A DNA stretch of 10,086 bases from an uncultured Oscillospiraceae bacterium (GTDB lineage Bacteria; Bacillota; Clostridia; Oscillospirales; Acutalibacteraceae). Below the pieces are notes generated by a model. The model made no database searches, was not told where the DNA came from, and saw only the letters and a program-made list of their open reading frames with translations. Location of the stretch: the NCBI GenBank assembly GCA_900554535.1, contig USIA01000053.1:1-10086 (forward strand), in the 5' to 3' direction. Numbering within the stretch: position 1 is the stretch's first letter; each line of letters starts with the position of its first letter. Position numbers and translations under genes: made by a program. Below, piece after piece: positions 6,822 to 10,086 of this stretch.

Positions 6822-6944
6822 GGTGGTGCGCCCGGCGTAGGTAATCGGCAGCCGCCCTTCGGTAAAAGTCAACTGCGCGCTTGGTAGCAGAAAGCGGTCC
6901 CGAAGACGAGGGGGGTCCGTCGTGGAATCAGAAGAAATACTGAA

Positions 6945-6983
6945 GGGCCGGCAGAGGGGGCTGCCGTTGCCCCATGCCGGCCC
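6945..6983 (-). terminator. Long GC-rich hairpin, probable terminator of the minus-strand unit
   Basis: GGGCCGGCA (6945-6953) and TGCCGGCCC (6975-6983) pair perfectly, and inside them GGGG (6957-6960) pairs with CCCC (6970-6973). On the minus strand it starts 38 bases after the stop of the NTF2-like gene and is followed by a U-rich but interrupted stretch (TTCAGTATTTCTTCT). It lies between two convergent operons. The imperfect U-tract keeps the terminator call moderate. Confidence 0.6.
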
Positions 6984-7020
6984 GTTGCGGTTTGATACCG
7001 ATTCTTTCGTTGGCTATTGC

Positions 7021-7404
7021 TTACTTCTGAATGGTATCAGAATTCTGGTTGTAGGCTTTGGCGACGCACTTCCACTCGCCGTTCATTTTGAGCAGAAGCA
7101 GCACATCGGTGAAATCAATCCGGTTGCCCCAGCCCTGTTCCAGAACGCGCACAACAGCCAGGGACTCCTCCACCATCAGCACATCGACGCGGGCCTTGAA
7201 GTTGTCGCCGCCGGGCACGGTGTCCACATTGTGGTAGAACTGCTCGATGGAGCCATGCTCCAGCTTGCCGTCCAGATAACCAAACAGCACCGCCTCATCG
7301 GTGAACAGCTCCTTGGCATATTTGCTGTTGCCCTCGGCAACGCTCTTGACAAATTTCATTGCGGCCTCTTCCACGGCCTGATATTCTTTTAATGCTGCTC
7401 TCAT
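7021..7404 (-). CDS. NTF2-like / SnoaL-type small protein (putative lumazine-binding group)
   Basis: A 127-residue cytoplasmic protein with the NTF2-like cone-fold layout. An N-terminal helix (EEAAMKFVKSVAEGN) is followed by AKELFTDEAVLFGYLDGK, then HGSIEQFYHNVD, alternating strands (KARVDVLMVEESLAVVRVLEQ) and the closing FTDVLLLLKMNGEWKCVAKAY, which is typical of the Lumazine_bd_2/SnoaL-like groups. The fold occurs in enzymes such as isomerases and cyclases as well as ligand-binding subunits, and no catalytic residue can be assigned with confidence here. AAGGAGG (minus strand, 7420-7414) lies 9 bases before the ATG. The gene follows the flavoenzyme by 56 bases on the same strand, so the two are probably one transcript. 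That pairing suggests it acts on the same small molecule or helps the oxidoreductase. Confidence 0.85.
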   Translation of the reverse strand: MRAALKEYQAVEEAAMKFVKSVAEGNSKYAKELFTDEAVLFGYLDGKLEHGSIEQFYHNVDTVPGGDNFKARVDVLMVEESLAVVRVLEQGWGNRIDFTDVLLLLKMNGEWKCVAKAYNQNSDTIQK

Positions 7405-7431
7405 GGATCATTGCCTCCTTGAAAAATTTAT

Positions 7432-7450
7432 ATAAAGCGATTCGCCTTAT
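7432..7450. repeat. 19-base near-palindrome in the minus-strand intergenic gap
   Basis: ATAAAGCGA (7432-7440) and TCGCCTTAT (7442-7450) are inverted about a single central T, with one G:U-type mismatch. It lies between the flavoenzyme stop and the ribosome site of the NTF2-like gene. It could be a weak processing hairpin or a protein site; no U-tract makes it a terminator. Confidence 0.4.
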
Positions 7451-7460
7451 ACCGTAGTGA

Positions 7461-9434
7461 TTAGATGTTGTTACCCACTTCGTAGCCGTCCCATACGGCT
7501 TGGAGAATGGTACTGACCTTCCGCTCGTCGCCAATCTCATAGACCACAGCGCCGCATCCCTGCAGCTGCTGCGCCATCGATGGGACCGGACGGAAACCGA
7601 CTGCAATCACAATCGAGTCCGCGTCGAGGGCGGTTTTCTGGCCGTTGCTTTCCAGAACGGCTTTACCGTTTTCTACCGCAGCGAGCTTGTAATTTTCCAG
7701 TACATGAACATGGTGGTATTCAAACAGATCGGGAATCATCTGCCCGTTTGGAATCGGGGAGGGGATTCCGGCAGAAAGGATTTTCGGTAGCGCTTCCACC
7801 ACCGTCACTTCTTTGCCGTGCTGGGCGTAATCCAGCGCCATTTCGCAGCCGACCAGACCGCCGCCGATCACCACAACCTTTTGGCCAATCTTTTCGGGGT
7901 GCGCAAAGGCATCCATGCAGCCGATCACGTTCTGGGCGTCGATGCCCGGCACTTTTGGCATAACGGGAACGGAACCGGCGGCCAGGATGATCACATCGGC
8001 ACCCATTCCTTTGAGCTGCTGTGCGTTAATGGCCTCGTTCAGATGAATATCAACCGGCAAAAGTTTTAACTCATTCTGATACCAGGCATTTAACGTCCGC
8101 ACTTCTTTTTTGAAGCTGTGGGAACCGCCGGGAATCAGATTGCCGCCAAGCTCAGAATTCTTTTCGTACAGGGAAATATGATGCCCACGCGTAGCGGCAG
8201 TTCTGGCCGCTTCCATACCGGCCACGCCGCCGCCCACAATCACAACCTTTTTCCGCTTGACGCAGGGGCGGAGCGCAAACCGCATTTCTCGCATGGCAGT
8301 CGGGTTGACTGCGCAGGAAGGCTGCTTGCCCCGCTGCAGCCGGGTGATGCAGCCCTGATTGCAGGCGATGCAGGGACGAATCCGCTCGGTGTGGCCGGTC
8401 AGCACCTTGTTCGGGTATTCCGGGTCAGCCAACGCCGCACGGCCCATTACAACGGCGTCGATCTTGCCGCCCCGAATGGCAGTTTCTGCAATGTCCGGGT
8501 CATTCATGCGACCGCCGGCCAGAATCGGGATGTTGACCGCTTGTTTAGCCTTTGCCGCCATCTCCACCAGATAGCCCTTCGGCATATACATGGGCGGACA
8601 GGCGTAGTAGAAGGAATCGTATGTTCCCGTATCAACGCTCAGACAGTCGTAGCCATAGGATTCCAGCAGCCTGGCAATCTGAATGCCTTCTTCCAGGGTG
8701 CGGCCGACTTCCTCTTCGCCGGTCAGGGTGGCCTTCTCAAAATCCTTCACAAAGGTCTTAAGCCCCAGCCGCATGCTGACGGGGAAACTGCTGCCGCATT
8801 TCTGTTTGATTCCTTCCAGAATCTCCCTTGCTGCACGCAGACGGTTCTCTAGGCTGCCGCCATATTCATCGGTGCGGTGATTCAGCATTGAAAGGGCAAA
8901 CTGGTCCAGCAGATAGCCCCAGTGGATGGAATGCACCTCCACACCGGCAAAACCGGAATCCTGTGCAATTTTGGCCGCCTTGATGACCGATTCGATCTTC
9001 GACTTGATCTGGTCATGCGTCAGTTCCGGGGAGACCTCGCCCGGATGGCGGAACACATGGACAGAGGACGGAGCCGGCAAATTGGGGTAGTTGCGGCCCA
9101 GCCCCATGGTGATCTGCGCAAAAATTTTGGTTCCATAGGCGTTGGCGCGCTCGTTGAGCTCGGTCGCGGTCATTTTGAAAGCGTCCGGATTCTGCAAAAT
9201 CGCAGGCCCAATGCCTGTATAGGGGTCGACGGTACAATCTGCCGCCAATGCGCCGGTAAAGATCAGCCCAAATCCGCCTTTGGCCCGCTCTACCAGATAC
9301 TGGATGGTTTCGTTTTTCAGACCGCCGCCCGGCAGATGATGCTGTCCGCCGCCGATTGGTGCCATACAAAACCGGTTTTTAATGGTCAGGCTCCCGATTT
9401 GCAACGGCTTGCCCAAATGCTCATACTTCTGCAT
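7461..9434 (-). CDS. Old Yellow Enzyme-family FMN/FAD/4Fe-4S oxidoreductase (2,4-dienoyl-CoA reductase / enoate reductase type)
   Basis: A 657-residue three-part flavoenzyme that should move electrons from NAD(P)H via FAD and a 4Fe-4S cluster to FMN, to reduce an activated C=C bond. An FMN TIM barrel occupies about 1-340: IKNRFCMAPIGGG near the start, HSIHWGYLLDQF with H168, H171 and Y174, then RTDEYGGSLENRLR. The cluster cysteines C355, C358, C362 and C374 have the CX2CX3CX11C spacing of E. coli FadH. The FAD loop GGGVAG is at 401-406 and the second dinucleotide loop GGGLVG at 524-529. HxxHxGYLLDQF, with one more residue than the HxxHGYL of simple OYEs, is what I recall from the enoate reductase/BaiCD clade. 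The ATG at 9434 has AGGAGGG 6 bases upstream; an in-frame upstream ATG at 9464 lacks this. It reads towards the five-gene operon. Substrate unknown. Confidence 0.93.
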   Translation of the reverse strand: MQKYEHLGKPLQIGSLTIKNRFCMAPIGGGQHHLPGGGLKNETIQYLVERAKGGFGLIFTGALAADCTVDPYTGIGPAILQNPDAFKMTATELNERANAYGTKIFAQITMGLGRNYPNLPAPSSVHVFRHPGEVSPELTHDQIKSKIESVIKAAKIAQDSGFAGVEVHSIHWGYLLDQFALSMLNHRTDEYGGSLENRLRAAREILEGIKQKCGSSFPVSMRLGLKTFVKDFEKATLTGEEEVGRTLEEGIQIARLLESYGYDCLSVDTGTYDSFYYACPPMYMPKGYLVEMAAKAKQAVNIPILAGGRMNDPDIAETAIRGGKIDAVVMGRAALADPEYPNKVLTGHTERIRPCIACNQGCITRLQRGKQPSCAVNPTAMREMRFALRPCVKRKKVVIVGGGVAGMEAARTAATRGHHISLYEKNSELGGNLIPGGSHSFKKEVRTLNAWYQNELKLLPVDIHLNEAINAQQLKGMGADVIILAAGSVPVMPKVPGIDAQNVIGCMDAFAHPEKIGQKVVVIGGGLVGCEMALDYAQHGKEVTVVEALPKILSAGIPSPIPNGQMIPDLFEYHHVHVLENYKLAAVENGKAVLESNGQKTALDADSIVIAVGFRPVPSMAQQLQGCGAVVYEIGDERKVSTILQAVWDGYEVGNNI

Positions 9435-9496
9435 GAAAGTCCCTCCTGTTCCGAATGGGATCAACTTGATCCATGCTTGCGATATTTTGTAATATA

Positions 9497-9525
9497 ATCA
9501 TAGTAAGAGTGGGCCCCGAAAACAA
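9497..9525 (-). promoter_or_regulatory. Candidate promoter of the flavoenzyme unit
   Basis: Read on the minus strand, TTGTTT (9525-9520) and TATGAT (9502-9497) are 17 bases apart, with the -10 matching 5 of 6 and the -35 only 3 of 6. It lies about 60 bases upstream of the ATG at 9434. The weak -35 would fit an activator-dependent promoter. Upstream of it are short repeats at 9529-9571. Confidence 0.5.
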
Positions 9526-9528
9526 GTA

Positions 9529-9571
9529 CGCACATTTAAGTGCGATACTTACAATTCAGTTCAATACTTAC
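9529..9571. repeat. Short direct and inverted repeats upstream of the flavoenzyme promoter
   Basis: CGCAC (9529-9533) and GTGCG (9540-9544) form an inverted repeat, followed by two copies of ATACTTAC at 9545-9552 and 9564-9571, with starts 19 bases apart (about two helical turns). All lie just upstream of the proposed -35 box in the minus direction, where an activator would bind. The regulator is not known. Confidence 0.4.
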
Positions 9572-9642
9572 TTATAAGAAAGCATATAAAAGAGAAAATG
9601 CGCGTGCATCGCCAGCAGTGCGTCCGCCCCGCTCTTTTCATT

Positions 9643-9671
9643 TTGCATTGTGCCGGGCAGTATGGTAAAAT
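9643..9671 (+). promoter_or_regulatory. Candidate promoter of the small membrane protein-rpe unit
   Basis: TTGCAT (9643-9648) and TAAAAT (9666-9671) are spaced by 17 bases, and TGG directly before the -10 gives an extended -10 element. It is 48 bases upstream of the ATG at 9719. The -35 is weak, but the extended -10 compensates. Confidence 0.55.
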
Positions 9672-9718
9672 GCTAAAAGAATGGCATACTACGAAAGCGA
9701 TCTGCGGGAGGGATTTGC

Positions 9719-9919
9719 ATGAAAAAACAAGATGTGGCGGTCCTGGCGGCGGGCGTCGCCCTGTTTATCGGTACGGTTGCCCTTTGCGAAAAGGGCTTCC
9801 GGCTTTTGCTGGCTTTGTTTTCGGGCATGACGTTGGCGGGGCTGATCCTGCACACACTGCAAAAGTACACCGCGCCGGCGCACACGCCGGAACCCTTGGA
9901 AGCGCAAAAGGAGGCGTAA
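9719..9919 (+). CDS. Small two-helix membrane protein of unknown function
   Basis: A 66-residue protein I do not recognise. After MKKQD come two hydrophobic segments, about residues 6-23 (VAVLAAGVALFIGTVALC) and 27-45 (FRLLLALFSGMTLAGLILH). They are joined by a short EKG turn and followed by a polar, Pro/Glu-rich tail of about 20 residues. The pattern fits a helical hairpin in the cytoplasmic membrane with both ends inside. GGGAGG lies about 6 bases before the ATG, which is good evidence for translation. The stop codon overlaps the ribosome-site spacer of rpe and the next ATG starts one base later, so translation is probably coupled. No cysteine pair, catalytic motif or signal cleavage site is visible. 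It could be a toxin-like or chaperone-like small protein, but nothing here decides that. Confidence 0.75.
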   Translation: MKKQDVAVLAAGVALFIGTVALCEKGFRLLLALFSGMTLAGLILHTLQKYTAPAHTPEPLEAQKEA

Positions 9920-9920
9920 A

Positions 9921-10086
9921 ATGACGATGAAAATTGCGCCATCGATTTTGTCGGCGGATTTTGCGGCGCTGGGCCGCGCGGTGGAGGACGTGGACAAGGC
10001 GGGCGCGGACTGGATCCACCTGGATGTGATGGACGGCCACTTTGTGCCCAACCTGACCTTTGGGCCGGACACCGTGCGCGGCATCC
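9921..10086 (+). CDS. rpe: Ribulose-phosphate 3-epimerase, N-terminal part (cut by window end)
   Basis: Interconverts D-ribulose 5-phosphate and D-xylulose 5-phosphate in the pentose phosphate pathway. Only the first 55 codons are present; the rest lies beyond the window. The visible part is diagnostic: KIAPSILSADFA (4-15) at the first strand of the TIM barrel, with S8, and WIHLDVMDGHFVPNLTFGP (31-49), where H33 and D35 are metal-site residues and M37 belongs to the active-site Met set. AAGGAGG (9908-9914) is 6 bases before the ATG at 9921; a second in-frame ATG at 9927 is less well spaced. It starts one base after the small membrane protein. In many Firmicutes rpe follows rsgA; that neighbour is absent here. 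Confidence 0.93.
   Translation, partial: MTMKIAPSILSADFAALGRAVEDVDKAGADWIHLDVMDGHFVPNLTFGPDTVRGI

Noticed and set aside
6922..7392. A 156-residue + strand frame with a purine-rich stretch before a GTG
   Set aside because: It covers the hairpin at 6945-6983 and is antisense to the NTF2-like gene, which has a much better start and a recognisable fold pattern.
8118..8852. A 244-residue + strand frame inside the flavoenzyme gene
   Set aside because: It lies wholly antisense to conserved FMN and Fe-S motifs and shows no domain pattern of its own.
9598..9924. A 108-residue + strand frame starting at ATG 9598
   Set aside because: It overlaps the better-supported 66-residue gene and the proposed promoter, has no ribosome site, and shows no recognisable domain.

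Overview
The window looks like chromosome of a low-to-mid GC Clostridia bacterium, probably an Oscillospiraceae-type gut anaerobe. This is inferred from strong AGGAGG-type ribosome binding sites, tight operons with U-tract terminators, GC-rich genes separated by AT-rich promoters, and an anaerobe-style Fe-S/FMN/FAD enoate reductase family enzyme. No mobile element, tRNA, rRNA or CRISPR array was seen.

Layout. Positions 1-347 hold no recognisable gene: there is a + strand terminator at 41-77 and a run of hairpins ending in a bidirectional terminator at about 201-241. A LysR-type regulator (348-1301, minus) is divergent from a five-gene + strand operon. The operon encodes a class I/II PLP aminotransferase (1495-2670), a peptidase C26 / gamma-glutamyl-GABA hydrolase-like amidohydrolase (2792-3541), an AGCS-family Na+:amino acid symporter (3559-4941), an FAH-family hydrolase/decarboxylase (4993-5919) and an atypical SDR protein (5957-6751). 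It ends in a clear terminator at 6781-6821. Its promoter reads TTTACA-N17-TATAAT at 1353-1381, with a dyad over the -10 that is a good candidate LysR operator.

Converging on it from the right is a two-gene minus-strand unit: a 657-residue Old Yellow Enzyme/2,4-dienoyl-CoA reductase-type oxidoreductase (7461-9434) and an NTF2-like small protein (7021-7404). Beyond a 284-base intergenic region with candidate promoters in both directions come a 66-residue two-helix membrane protein (9719-9919) and, one base later, the start of ribulose-phosphate 3-epimerase (9921 to the window edge). These last two look like a separate housekeeping unit.

Working idea (inference). The genes from 348 to 9434 form one catabolic island. 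The symporter imports an amino acid or gamma-glutamyl/amide conjugate, the C26 enzyme releases the amino compound, and the aminotransferase converts it to a 2-oxo acid. The FAH, SDR and enoate-reductase-like enzymes then cleave or reduce the carbon skeleton. I do not recognise this gene combination as a described pathway, and the substrate cannot be read from sequence. The most unusual member is the SDR protein, whose catalytic Tyr and Lys positions are Ser and Arg.
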